The position numbers and the translations under genes are program-made. From Rhea pennata (Eukaryota; Chordata; Aves; Rheiformes; Rheidae), in contig NC_084668.1 of the NCBI RefSeq assembly GCF_028389875.1, positions 22,807,493 to 22,871,492 of the forward strand: a stretch of DNA of 64,000 bases, in the 5' to 3' direction. The notes beneath the pieces were generated by a model. That model saw only the letters and a program-made list of their open reading frames with translations. It had not been told where the DNA came from and searched no databases. Shown piece by piece: positions 34,421-48,900 of this stretch; position 1 is the first letter of the stretch; every line of letters begins with the position of its first letter.

Positions 34421-37400
34421 GTAATAGCGGCTGATGTTTCCCGGCGCCCGCCGTACGGCTGCCTGTGCCGCCGGCCCGGGCGCTCGGAGCTGCCGCGGGC
34501 GCCGCGGGAATCTCTGGGTCGCCCTGACGGAGGGGAGGTCGGGCAGCGAAAAGCTAGAACTTTGCTGGAGAGAGTTGGAAGTGCTTACATTTATTTCATG
34601 AAACTCAGGCCCAGAGATGTGGAGTACTACACGAAGAAGCCCCAGAAGCACTTCTAACTTGAAGTTAGAAATAGTCTTTTTTGAGATTTCTATATCACTT
34701 GTACTTCCTCCCTTAAGGTGGCTTAATATATAATATTAAATTCATATTTCTGAGGGGGGAGCATCCACATTAAACTAGGATGAAGTTCAGTGCGCTTCTT
34801 ACAATAAAATAATTAGCAAGTGTCTTAAAATGAACATATCCCTAACATGACAGTGAAGTTTGTTACTTAAAACTTGAAATTAAACTAGTGAACTGCGTTT
34901 TGTATCCAAATGGTAACTGTTCCCAAGCAGTAATTGACAGAAGCACACTGAAGAAAGTGAGTTTGTAGAAGTGAATTGAAGATAGCAATTGCATTATATC
35001 ACAAAACATGTTTATTATATGTCAGCTGAAGTGTGAGTCCCACTTACACAATTAGATACGTGCAGACACCAGCTTATTGAAATAAAACCCCATCTGATTC
35101 TGACTTAAACAAATACTTTCTTCTCCAATTGGAACTTTTGTTGTGCAGAGGTCTTGATTTCTCTAACAAACACAAGTAACTTTATCTTTGTGAGTAGTTT
35201 ATCCCATTAACGTTTCAGGATCTTATTGCAGATAACTCTGTAACACCCTTCTTACCTTTCACACAAAACACTAACAGCAGGATGGGGCGAAACATTCAGT
35301 AAATTTTATAAGTTACATTTGTAACAGAATTATGTGCCTATTTACGTAATGGATATTTTTTCCTTAATTTTAAATGTTGCCATTAAAATTCAGTTGCCAG
35401 CTTTAATTTTATTGCAGGTAAGATTAAAAAAAAGAGAAAAATGCTCTTTTAATTTCATTTTTTAAAAAATCCCTTGTGTATTCAACAGCGTAAGTTCAAC
35501 TAAGTAAGTTATCAAGATGCAGAAGCCAAGTGAAATATTTTCTGAAAGCATGGTTTGTTATAAAGCCTTCACTGTTACAGTCACTATCTGTTTCAGGAAA
35601 GTACTAAATTCAAGCATGTTTGGACAACTCATTCTGCATCTCCTATTGCTTATGAAAGAGGAAGAATTTACTTTGACAATTACCGGTGCTGTATCAGCAG
35701 GTAAACAACTAAAAGTTACCTGGACTTACAGTTTAACACTGAGATTCTGATCTAGACATGTGGCTAACTTTACTTGTCTGAATAGCCCTATGAGTTGAAT
35801 TGAGGTTCTCCCATGTGAATCAGAAAATAACCAGATGTTACGGTTACCAGATATAACCAAGCCTATATTAAATTACACTCAGATGCTTTTGTTCTTTGAT
35901 GTGAAAAAACCAAAGACAATAGAATCACCATAGTGGTTTTTGGTGAAGAAAAGCCTAATCTTACTCATGTTCCATAACGTCAGCTTTCAAAACACTGGTT
36001 TTGTATCATGAGCATTGTAGAATTTTTCACTAACAGACAGACTGAACAGCAGTTCCCTCCTTTGTGATCTAGTAACTAGCCAAGTACTGAAGAATGTGTC
36101 ACAAAATCAGCCTACGTAGCAAGGTTAGTATGTTGTCTATAAATCCTGCCTTAAAGTAAATTATTGTTTACTTAAAGGTACAGTTGGCTGACTACTTGCA
36201 CATCTTTGTTACTGTGTGTTATTTGCAAATCAGTTCTGTGATCTGTTGCACTTCCCTGTTCCACAAACAGCTGCAAAGGCAAAGCTTAGGGGGCAGCACA
36301 GGGCAGGGTAATGGATGGGAAGCAGGGCAGGGTAATGGATGGGAAGTCCTGCTCAAACCAGTTATTGTCCCTATCTCTGGTGAGGCAAGAAGCAGGAACG
36401 GAGGGAACTATGTTGCTGAATAAGTTGTGGTCAGAACTGCATTGATACAATATAAAACAATATGCAAACGACAAAATACTCCATCAGTGGAACCACTGAG
36501 AGATAAGTTAATTTAGATTTATGCAAGTGTTATCAAGAAGGATCAGGCCCAAAAGACATGGTACAAAGCCAGCGGTTTCTTATCATTTGCAGCAGAGTTC
36601 TAAATCTATACAAGGCTTACCCATACTTCATTCCTACACTGTCTGCATTAACTTGTATAATATCTTATAGGTTTATCTTTGTCTCATCTTCTCCCTAAGG
36701 GGGAAATTGTGCACACTATGAAGCTTTTATTCTATTAGTACTTTTTCTAAAAATATCAAATATCATCAAATGTATGTGATGCTATTTTTTTTATATTATG
36801 AAAGACAACATTGGAAGAACTCAAAAGGAAGATTCCAGAATGGTTCTGAAGTTCTAGATTTACATATATACACATATCACTAAAGTAATTCTGTGTGAAA
36901 AGTTTAGTTTTTAAATATTATTTTATACAAACTATTGTTTATTCTACCATATTTTGAGAGCAATTTTAGGTGATACTTACAAAGATTAAACAAGCTGTTT
37001 AGAGTTGTGACCAGCCTGAAGAGAAGATGAGATTTACAAAAGTGTATGAAATGATTTGCTGACAGAAAGTAGTTTATAAAGTAGACTAATGATTAGCAAT
37101 CATTTTCCTCCAGCATTGCACAAGAACCAAGAATTCTTTACCAAAAGCCAAAGTCTCCTAAATCAGAAAAAATAGAAGATGCTTTATTATTGGAATGCGC
37201 ACTGGTAAGATTACTTTTTATTAGAGAATTGTTCTATAAATGAAAATTATTATCTTCCAGTAAAACAAATTTAGAATAGAGCATTCTTTCCCTGTGAATT
37301 ATTTTTCAACAATTTAGTGGTGTTGGGTCATTTAAGGTTTGCAATGTGTGCTTATTTATTTTGACTGACTAATTAGAGGTATACTCTCCTGCTGATACAT

Positions 37401-39938
37401 GTTTCACTTCTCTAAATTTCTCAATAGTATATTTGAATGCTTTTACATGATGTTTTGTGGAAGATTTTAAAAATAGTGCCTTGTGCTTGTGCAACTCAAT
37501 TCTAATTCCTTGCAACATAAATTCTGAGGTTTTTTTAATTTGTTTTTGAATTAGCAAGAGCTGTAGATGGGAGTCTTAGTTTTTACCAGACCTGTTGATC
37601 TAGAAAAAGCAGATAAACTATTTTATAAAGACCCACTGAAGCAACTCTGTGCCAAAGCTGTTCTGCTGTTTCTAACTAACAGATCATATCATTTCTCTCC
37701 TTTCTTCTCTTATGTTCATGACAGCCATGGCTACAGCACTGTTGATGCAGTTTTTAGAGAGAGGCTTGTTCTGCTTTGTCTCAAGCAAAGCTGAATTTTA
37801 GGAGAAGTTTGACAAAACTCATGTATCCATTTTCAGTAGAGTGGCATAAAGAGAAGAAGGAAAACTATTTTTTCATTCATGGAATGTTATGTTTGTTTTA
37901 ATTCACCTAGTGAAATTCTAAACAATAATATTTTGCATTTGATAGCGCCTTGAATGTAGTCTGAAATATTTGACGAAGGAGAAATAAAAAAATGCAAATA
38001 GGAAGTCTGTAGTATTTCTCTGTTCTTTTTAGTGCCTATGATGCACTAATATTGTGCAATTTCAGTATCTTTTAGTCTAAGTTGAAAAACTCTGTTCATC
38101 CCTATTGCAAATTGATCCATTTAGCTTCAGACTGACAATCTTTTTCCCATCTGCAGATTTGGTTTTGACACATGATACCAAGCAACTAATTCTTCTAAGT
38201 CTTAAGTCTTCATAGGATAAATTGTCCAGCATAGCTATTCTGAAATAACTAGTAATTCTAATACAATTTGAATATTTCATAAGATCTTTATGTATGCTCC
38301 TATGGATACTTTCATAGCGTTGTTTTAGAAATCTAGTTCTGAGTGCACAGGTTAAGAGGTTGGTCTCCTTAGACTCTGAGTATAGACAACTCCAGAGAAT
38401 GACTTGGAACAGGAGTCTAGTCCCCCTTCTTGAGAAGTTTTTCTCACATGCACTATCAATGGAGCCTAGGAATATTAGTCCCATAGTTTAGGTGCCTAAA
38501 AATAAGCAATGGGAATAGAATCATCTGCAACTATTCTAGAATTCAGTCAATTTTATTCCAGAGCAAGCTGCACAGCCTGGGCACTTACTGTTGAGTGATT
38601 TTATTCTGTACTACTTACATAGACAATTTTCTCATGAAGACTGGTATCAGTTAGATCCATAAGTAGTTATACTTCTAATTATTCATGCAAGGAAAGGAAA
38701 TTTTAAAAGGTATCTTTTCTTTAAAAAGAAAAAATAGCTGCCTTGCGAAAAGTGTGATGACAGATGTTTTGTGGTACTCAGATAATCACTTAGCACAGAC
38801 ATGAGCTTAGAGATCCCTTAGCAGGCTGCTTTCCATCTCTAGTTTTTGAGAAACATGTGTTCTCTTTGATTTCTTGTTACTGTGTTAAAATGTTATATAT
38901 GGTCCTGGTATAAACTTTTTTTCTGATAAACTTTTGTTATGTAGGGGGAGACACTACCAAGTTCATCTGACTATAAATCTTCTTTGGTAGTCTTAACAGC
39001 TCAGAACTGGCTTCTACGTCTTTCTGCTGATAGTGGGGAAATTTTAGAAAAAATATATCTTGCTGGTTCCTGTTGCAAATTCAGGTATTAAACATTGACT
39101 TTATATACCTAACAATTGTCAGCATCCTACTATAGGATACTGGAGAAAGCAAATCTTATTTATTTTGCAATATATTAAGCTATTCAACTTCTGTGCATTC
39201 AGAAAGTTTTATGTTGTTGATAATATATTCCTTTGGAAAGGTAACATCTATATTGTCTGACCAGAAAAATAAATTTTTATTGGTAGAAATTTGCCTCAAG
39301 TACAGGGCAGGAAAAGGATGAAACCCCAAATTCCTCAGCAAGCTTCATGCTTTTCCCAGATTCTTCAGAGTAGGCAGCAATTGAATACTGTTGAAATACG
39401 TTTCCTTCAGAACACTCCCTCCAGATTTGAGGAACCTTAGTTTTTGGAGCAGTTAAAGAAAGCTCAAAACACTTTAGGTTCCTGGTCAGTACATACACTA
39501 TGGCTGACTGCGGTCTGTCAGTCTAGCCCCTCTTCCAGAGTACTGTTCCTGCACACTGTTTTCCTTAGAAGAATTTCAGCAGCTTAAGTATTTCGGTCTC
39601 ATATTTGCCATCAAGTTCCAGTAAGCATCTGGAAAGCCACAAAAACTAGGCTACTACTGACTTTCCTCTGACAGTTTTACAACCTTTAATATTGCAGTAG
39701 CAATATACTGGGAGAGGACCTTTTAGAGCTATAACATAAGAAACATAAGAACATAAGAAAAATACTGTTAGCAGTTTAGGAGTAAGCAATTTTTAACTTA
39801 GGAGCATTCTTCTCCAGAGTATCCATTTTGCTCTTTGAAAGTAGAGCAGTTGCTGCTTCTGGTGAACTGTGTGTTTTTTGTTTTTTGGTTTTTTTTCACT
39901 CTTCAGAAGGAATGATCTCCTCTTACGCTGAAGGATTA

Positions 39939-39981
<43 letters not shown>

Positions 39982-42900
39982 TATATATAGTGATTTATGA
40001 AAGCAAGGAGAAAAATTCAACAGTTAATGTATTCAGAATTTTTCTCACAATCATGTATGGAATAAGCCATTTCTGTTTTTTTTTATTTATATTTATTTTT
40101 ATTATCTAGTTCCATTGCTTTTGCATAATTGTAAACACAGAACATCTTGGGCACTTACCTGAAATCAGATACTGGATAGAGTTTGCCTGGAAACTGGAAT
40201 CTGCACCATTCTAACAGATTATATTTTATGTGAAATACTGTATTTATTAATAGATGATTTTACAATGACTAAGATTTGTGCTTCCGTCTTGTCACAAATA
40301 GGTACCTGAGCTGGGATACTCCTCAAGAGGTAATGGTTATAAAGTCAGCTCAGAATAAGCTCCCTGCAGCAGCACGGCAGGTAGGTTTGTTGAAAAAAAT
40401 CTATTGTCGTTTAATATTTACAAAATTAATCAAAAAATTTTCAGGAATGGAGATACTGTGCTTTGTTATTATGCTAGAAGATGAAGATAGTCTACTATTA
40501 ATAAATGCCTAATAACTATATTCAGTGTTGTTGTTCCTTCCCAGGCAGGCATCCAACAGTCTGTATTGTTCTATCTTGCTGTATTCCAAGTTTTACCTCT
40601 TTCATTTATTGGAATGCTAGAAATAAACAAAAAGGTAAGTTAATTCCTCTGTTAATCATGGTCTTTACTATATTGTGTGATAACTATAGCTTAGGCAAGT
40701 GTCCCAGTATTGCAGGGGTTATTCATAAGCTTAAAAAGGCATAGTGTCCTGAAACGTTAGAGAGCAGTAGTGTTCCTTCTGTGTCTGACTGGCAGGGAGG
40801 AACAGTCTTAATTGAAAGGGCCAAAACAAAATTATATATGCGTTCTGTTATTGGGTTGCTTCTTGACATACAGAAGGACTTTAACTAGCTTTTACTTACA
40901 GGAATCATAAGAATCGGGGAACTATAAAAATTAGAGAACCATTAAGTTTGCAGATTTTTTTTCCTCTTAAAGATAGATATGCTTCTGTATCTACTTCTAG
41001 TAATGGTCTATGAATTTTGTATACAGTGACAAATCATTGTATGGAAAAATAAAATAAAAGGTAAATAAGTGTCTTTCTTTATCAATCAAGCAAAACTTTC
41101 TAAACCTTTCTAAGTTTGTTTTGTGACCTGTAAATAAGAGAATGCACATTAGGAGACCTCAAGCCAGATGGCAAGTTTTAGTGTTCCAGTAAGTCAAGAG
41201 AGTTCTGGATGCAACTTATAAATGGAATAGTACAAACGTTCAGGCTCTGTCTGGGCTGATGGCGTCAAAGCTCTGAGAGCTACAGTCTCATTTGGGATCC
41301 AGAGCTGTCAGTGGGTTTTAGCTGGTGCTGCATTGGGTGGAGGCTGTAACTGAGAATGGACTGGCAAGTAAAGGACCAGGGCTACCAATTTTTCATTTAG
41401 GCCCGTAAGAATTTTGGTGTCTTTGTATTGGTTTGTTCGAGATTATTGTTTAGGATTGGAAAACAATTTTACCAGTATCAAATGTATTCTCAGTCTGATT
41501 GAGTGGAATGCCAAATTCATCGGGGATGTAGTACAGGCCATGTATAAAAGTATATTTTCGTTTGGGCCTGTACTGATCACCAGAGTTACTATCTGCTGGG
41601 GATACTCTCAAAATTCCAAATTCCAAAATCTATTGTAATTTCATTGTAATTGAAATTTACAATTTCAATTGGGAGTAAGAAAGGATTCTGTAATAAAGAA
41701 AAACAACACTGGAACCAGTGAACCAGATGGGGTGGAGACAATTTAGTTCCAGTTAAGGTCCCAGCCATGTATTTTTGTATCAGGCCTGCACTGATCTTGG
41801 GGCTCTGGCTGGTATTCCAATTAAATCGGAGTTAAATGCAGTTTACTTTCCAGTTGAAGAGGGTTAGGTGGTGTCCTGGAGAGCTTAGTCATTTAAGAAA
41901 GAAAAAAAAATTTGAAACGGAACTACCAGACTTAAGTGTTGGACTTGGACTACATCAGTTCTTAGTAATACTTTTGTTTTTCCCATTCTTATTATTGAGC
42001 TCTGATTTATGTTAGCCCTGTGGTTAGGGTTAGAGTTCAAAACTGGAAAATGAGAACATCCAGAGTCTTCATTTTAACCTGATGAGGCTGTCAGACCAAG
42101 GATTGGGAAAGGATCAGGTAAAGACTCAAGGTTAAATGTAAGTTTTGGTCCTACACATGTCTATGCTGCTAAATGAGTTCAGGGCAAATGTTTAGAATTG
42201 GGTAAATTCAGCCCCTGAGCTTACAGATTTCTTGAGAAGAGGCTGCATATATGTGTTATACCAATGAGATCTTCAACAAACATTAATATTTTGGGCTCAG
42301 AATGATTACTGTACTATGAACAGGGTTATGGTTAGGACTTAGCTTGAAAACGTCTTACTGAGACAAGACTGCTAGCTTAACAAAAAGCTAAGCTCTCAAG
42401 TTTACATTTACGTTTTTGTCCTTAACCATTCCTGGGATGTAACTGTTGATGTTCAAGTTTGTATTAGGTTTGCCATTCAGGATTGCAGAATGCACCTATG
42501 CAACAGCTCTATTGAGATGATGTACAATAAATATTAAGCTGACAATAACTAAGTTCTCAAGGGCAGAGTTTGAGATTAGAAGACTGTTAGCCTTTGGGTT
42601 TGAAAGATACCAGTACCTAAACTAACAAGTGTATTGAAAAAGAGGCACAAGACTAAATAAAAGGTCAGAGTTTCAGGAATACATTTTTATCTTTCAAGAC
42701 CAAACTGATCACAGGATTGTTGATAGTGCTAAGATTTAGGAATATTTCAGCTTTTTGTTTGTTTTACATCCTTTAACCTTGTTTTAATTACATTTTTGCA
42801 TAATAATTCCAATTAAGAAATGAAAACTCTGTTCTTCCAAACTTCTTTATAAAAAGAACTGTTATCATCTTCATGTGTTATTCATTAAATATTAAAATGG

Positions 42901-45900
42901 CTTTGTTGGATTTTTTTTCAGTGGAGATGTGTTAAGCACTAGCAAAAATGAATACTGCATAATCATTAAAAGGAGTAGTCAGCTTCTCATGCCTATGTCT
43001 AATTTGGATTCAGCAGTGGATTCTGTATTCTGACAGCTGGGTAATGTAATTTTATTACAGCTGTGCACAGTCATAGAGCCATGATTAGAGTTTTATTTTC
43101 CCCTAGTGATGAAGAAAGAACGGAAAAGGTGAAATCAGTTTTTTTCGATTGAACTGTTAGCTTTGCTGTTGACTTTCTGTGGGATGCTGGGTAATATCAT
43201 CTATTCATGTATTGTAATAACTGGGTAACATGATTTGGAGACATACTGAGAATTAATTAGAGAATGAATGTGCTTATAGGGTATGATTAATCTAACCCTT
43301 GGTGTTACTGCAGTGCAAAGTATTATAGAAACGCAGAAGAATATAGATGAGCTATAAAACGTTCTTCCACTAAAATATTAATCATCAGTTATGATCATGG
43401 TCAAAAAATGAAAGTGATAGCAAAATCAAGAAGGTAATCAGTAAAACAGTATTTTGCATTACCTCTCAATTATTTCTTCTCTAATATAATATTTTCCTTT
43501 TCCTTTCTCCAGATATTTGGTAAAAGTGTGACAGATGTTGCTGTTTCTAATGGAGTCCTGATTGTAATGTATAGTATGGGTCTGGTCAGGCTCTATAATT
43601 TCCAGGCTATCTCTGAAAAGGTAATGAAACATGAAATTTTTCATACAATCCACATTATTTTGGGGCAACAGGTCATTAATATTGATGTCCGTGTAGGTAT
43701 ATGGGAAATGTGTCAAAGGATAGTATGTTTGCCCAGGTGTATTTACAGTCTGCAGATGCAAATGGATGCGTTATCAGAACGTTCTACCCAACACCAGTCG
43801 CAGGTGGCAAAATGCAAGAGGAGCAGGGTTGGAGGGGTACTTAAATGCTTGTATAGAGTACCCAGGTAAATACCAAAGCAGGATGTACTGGTCTTTACTC
43901 ACCTACTCTGTAATTACAGGAGAAAGAGTTAAGGTTAGAAACTGACAAGATTTTTTTTTTGACTTGAAACAGAACTGCAGTGAGACTGAGTTCGTATTTT
44001 TCCAATAAAAAGCTGGTATTAATTCAAAAGTAAAACTTCAAGAGGAAATTAATGAGATAGAGTGCAGTAACAATGGAGCAGTAAAACCGAACAGTACGTA
44101 AATGCGCTTCAATAAAACTAAATTGTTCTGCGTTATTATAGTTCATGGAAGAGCCATTTGATTTGGGATATGAATTCAACTGGAATGGTCAAGTGGGAAT
44201 TGTAGGAAAGTATCCATTTGGTCTTCCGTGTAACATTAAAATAACAGGTATTTATGATCTTCTTTTATCCTGGCTAGTGGCTTATATGGTTTATTTATGA
44301 CTACTTCACACCAAGGAGCATTAAAATTATGATATTCTTAAATTGTTTTGTGATTCTACTTCTGGTTTTACATTATAATAAAAATGTACTTTGCTTTACT
44401 TCTAATTACCATAATTAATTATATGGGACTTGCCTAGAAAATGGGAACAGAAACTAGGGTATTTGAAAAACTTTATAAGCAGTGCATGAAGCAGAATCCC
44501 CTTGCTTGTTCCTGAGACACTGCTGCTCTGGTGGGAGGGAGAGGACTAGGACAGCTGTTATATAATACTAAGAAAATGCATATGGTACATAAGCACAAGA
44601 CATGAGATTGACTGTTTTATCTGATGTAACCTGCAGAAGGAATTCAAAGAGACAGAATATAATTTGTCCAAGTTGCATTTTGATCATTCTAGTTGTTGGA
44701 AATATGCAGATTCAATAAATTTAATTTTTGAGATTGTCTCTGAAAATAATTTATGCCTCAAATAATCAACTGACGAATGTTCTCCATTATGACTTTAATT
44801 TCTCTGAAACCAAATACTCATTTTTGTTGGTGCACTTTAGAATTTGGTGCTGAGAATCTTAATGGTTGGCCAAAGACTGAGACTCTCTGTGAAACTTTTT
44901 TCCTTTAAAATAAATATTCTTGCAAATTTATACTTATGTACTTTAATAAACAGTAGGTTTCACCAATATCAAGTATGCATACTTTTTTTTATTTAATTTC
45001 AATCCTTGGATGTCATTGTATTAAATGGTTTTTACAAGCAAATGTCTGCATAAAAATGATTTTGATCTTTGTGTTCAGAGTCAGATAGTAGCAGACAAAC
45101 CAAACCAGATTTTCATTAAACTGAGCGTACACAAAATACAGACTTAGACAGTTAATGCTTTCTGTTATTATGTGATACTTTATCAAAACAAAGTGAGAGG
45201 GTGAGGGTGCTATGATCTGTGTCTCAGGTTCTGCAAAGGGGTATTTCTGTTCATTTTCCTCTCTGGTCTTAGTCTGCTAAACCACAGTTTAGTGTTAGGA
45301 GCCCTGTGGAAACATGCTATGGCAACTTTAAAAGGCAACTGACACCAGGTATTCTTTCTTGTCTTACAGATTGTTGTAATTTTTAGACTTGTGATTAAAA
45401 TCAAAGCATTAGGGAGGAATGTTTTTGATCTTGAATTCTACTGAAGAATTTGTAGTTAGAAAGTTTTGAACTTAATGACAAACACTTTCCGTAGCTGCTG
45501 TTTTCTGATAGTTGCATTCCTGTGGTTTTTGAGCTGTTTTCTTTTAAGAATGAGATGGCTGACTGAATGTTCAATGTAACGTAACTCTTTCAGTGAGGGA
45601 GCTTTTAACAATTGCAGAGTTCAGCCTTGCCCTTACTGTAATTTAGGTGTTTGTAATCTTCCTGCTTATTTAGTCTTTGCCTCCCTACAGAAATTGCCAG
45701 AAAGGGTGCCAGTTATTATAGTGCTAGTCTTATGATGTGATAGGCACCCAACAGGAAACGTATAGTGATCAAAACATGTAGGCTCCTAAACAGCTCTTGA
45801 CTGGTAAGGAATTTCAGGTATTACTGACTCTGATTTTGGTCACAGTCGAAAAAATGAAAAAGGTACCTATAAATCTTCATTATGTCACTTTCTGAAAGGT

Positions 45901-48900
45901 CAATAACTTAAAATTGTTGTTATTAGAAGATTCGGTTTCATAAAAAATGAAGAGGAACATATTTTGCTCATTTTTTCACATTTAGAACACATGCCAGTTA
46001 GTACTGCCAGGAGCAACTTGGCTTTATGTTTAGATGAGACTGGAGAGTTTTAAGGAAATTAACAGAGAGATTCAAAACTGGCATTGCTAGGGTCTTAGGA
46101 ATAATGACAGTTTTAAATGACCTGTTGAGCAACAAGAACAAGTGACACACAACAGGAAAGAGGGAATTTTGGCAGCAGGGTTGTGGCTATCACAGTGGTT
46201 TAGGTAGCTATGACCTTGCAAATATTTGTCAAATTACTATAAAAAGAAAGGCATATCTTTTGATCAGTCTGTAGTATATAACGATTGAGGTATCATTGAA
46301 AGGGATATAAAATCCATCGTTTAGTCCATGTGCCAGAATTTTTAAGGGTCTTTGCTATATATTCTTTACTTTAAAAGCCCGTAGGCTGAAATGTTAACAG
46401 AATTGCCTGATTCATTTTTCACCAAATTTAACAACTGCAGATCCTTTGCTAATGCTTTCATCCTCAGCATTCTCCAGATTTTCTGCAGATACTTTGGTTT
46501 TCATAAACCATACTTTGTTACATCTTGCATACTCTTTCCTATGTGTTAGTCCAAAAGAGAACTAGAAGACAGACATATTCCAGCAGTTTGCCAGTAGGCA
46601 AACTGATTCATTTCAATCTTAACTGGCTAAAATCTTCGAAATAAGAATGAAGGTAAAGAGAGAAGTACTGTGTAAACATAAGTTCTGATATCATGTATAA
46701 CACCATCAGTTAGGGTCTGATTAATTGAATAAGCAGGACAAGAACAAATCAAAACTAAAACCTCCAGGAAAGATCAAGATACTTCATAGGAGTGATACAG
46801 GCTATTCAATAAGTAATATTCAGTTAACCTCCTAGGAAAAGTATGACTGTAAGTGTAATCTTTAGAATACATAAAATTTAAGTCAGACTTAATTCTAGCA
46901 ATTATAAACATAGAAGACCAGATGATAATCCTGTCCTCTATACAATACTCTCGCTTGGGTATTTATGTTCTGCCTGTTTAAATACCTCTAGTAATTGCAG
47001 ATTTTCTCCACATTTTGCCTTTTTTTTTTCTCAGCACTTCTCTGCACTGCTAAAGAAAAGCTGATTTTCAGTCTAAAATTGACTCGGTCATAGAAGCTGT
47101 AGAAATTATTTCTGTTTAGCTAGTTGGGAAAAGTTGTGAAGCTCTGAGGAGTTAATTTTGTTCAAAGATGCTTCTCTCGTTCAGTACACAAAAGATTTGT
47201 AGGAATGGCATGTTACCTCTGTATTTTTCCCATTTGAACTGAAAAGAGAAATAGATTCCTTTTACCATTAATTACAAAAAAAAATCCTTAACTCCAATTT
47301 ATTTTTATGAACACCTCTACAGATTTCTTTGATAATGATCCATGCTGTTTGTTGCATTAAGCAAAAAAGGAAGGGTACTCAGAGTCAGACATCTTTCTGC
47401 ATTTAATTCTGTTACTTTCTTCTAATATATTTTCTATGTGTGTGTGAATTCCCATGTCAGTAATGACATGTAATGTTTGGTCTCATACTCTTTTTCACTT
47501 GCAACCATGCCAGCTTTTGAAGAGATTGCCGCTGTTAGCCAGTTTCTGTTTATCGCTTCTTTTCCCAAGAGCCCAATGACCCTTTAGATACATTGTTTGA
47601 TCTGCTCATGTAAATTCCCTTCTCCTGTTTCATTCAAATGAGCTGGATTAGGTTAGTCATGTTTACTAAGTCTTTGCTTATTCAGCTCATGTAGAATGAC
47701 ATAAGTCAAAGACCTCAGAAGAGAAGTTCAGCATGAAGATCTGAGAGGGCAGTAACCTTCCTTTGGGCAATACAGATGTACCCCTGTATGCCAGGTGAGA
47801 GTAGTGTAGCTGGTGCTAGAAAAATGATTGCTACCTCTGTGTTTTGATCAGCCTTCAAAAGTTCTGAAGAATTAGTTATACTGGAATTGAGAATTGTAAG
47901 GATCAATGAAATGATGAATGTTCTGCTGCTAATGCTCTTAACATTACCCAATATTTGCAGATACTCCGCCTTTGCTATTTGAAGTATCTTCTCTGGAGAA
48001 TGCATTTCAAATCGGAGGTTACCCTTGGCATTATATCATCACACCTAACAAGAAAAAACATAAAGGAGTCTTCCATATTTGTTCCCTGAAAGACAAGGCT
48101 TTGGTAATATATTCTGTTAGCAGCTTCTCTGAAATGATATGCATCTTGTTTGTCCTCATCTCTCCCTTCTGAATGTTGCTTGAAGAATCAGTGTCCTTTT
48201 TCCAGTGTGGTGCTCTCATAGGAATCATTCTGCAGTGCTGTATCTGCTACCCAGTGGAGTCATGTGTGAAATATTTTATTTTGATTTAGTATTGCTTCTG
48301 ATACTTCATTCCAGCATAGTCCTAGCATTGCCAGTGCTACCTAGCACAGGACTTCCAGCTTAAAATTAGAAGTTCAAGCAGATTTTTGTATCTTGATTCC
48401 TCACATGGTAACATCTTAATGCACTTCTGACTGGTCAGCCTACCAAATGAAGTGACTGAGGGAACATTCTGAGTTGAAAGAAACTGCAGAATAAGCTTCT
48501 TTTATTTGTGTGCGTTATCTTTGATTTGAATCTTCTTTCTTGAAAGATTTTATTACTTTAATCTAGTGTCTTTTTTAATTATTATTCATCATATATTCTT
48601 TTGTGTCAGCTGTTCATTTCAGCTTTTATTTTGGGTCAGCTTTTGACCTAAAGATTTCTGAAATAAAGTTGGCTCCAAGGTCTGTCAGTTCAGTATTCCT
48701 CACAAAAAAACTTACCATTTGTGATTGTCCTCATCTCTTACTAGCCTGATCAAATCAGTGATTTCCCTCTCGTCTTTTATCTTAAAACAGATTTTCACAG
48801 TTATAGCTGAAGTTTGATTCAAAGGGACTTGTGCAGTCTTTTCTCACTTAGCTTTTTTTTGTTTGTTTGTTTGTTTTTTGTATGGGTTCATGCACTTGAA

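Larger units (their letters stand above)
33250..34560. promoter_or_regulatory. CpG island and shared METTL8/DCAF17 bidirectional promoter
   Basis: This is the only long GC- and CpG-rich stretch in an otherwise AT-rich window. It has two lobes, about 33250-33480 and 33640-34560, separated by a short AT-rich strip (33490-33600). The right lobe holds the METTL8 first-exon donor (minus strand, 33638) and the DCAF17 first coding exon (plus strand, from 34283), so the two starts are a few hundred bases apart and diverge. No TATA box was noticed, as expected for a CpG-island housekeeping promoter. Visible elements are the ACTACGGTTCCC motif at 33912-33923 and the YY1-like site at 33988-33997. Confidence 0.85.

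Noticed and set aside
34015-34434. 139-codon plus-strand open frame overlapping DCAF17 exon 1
   Set aside because: It is a different frame from the conserved DCAF17 sequence and runs through the true donor at 34420; a GC-rich shadow.
33767-34651. 294-codon minus-strand open frame through the CpG island
   Set aside because: GC-rich DNA lacks stop codons by composition. The translation is Arg/Pro/Ala/Gly-rich low complexity, lies antisense to the DCAF17 first exon, and matches no domain.
42017-42035. TTAGGGTTAG as an interstitial telomere repeat
   Set aside because: Fewer than two units; not distinguishable from chance.
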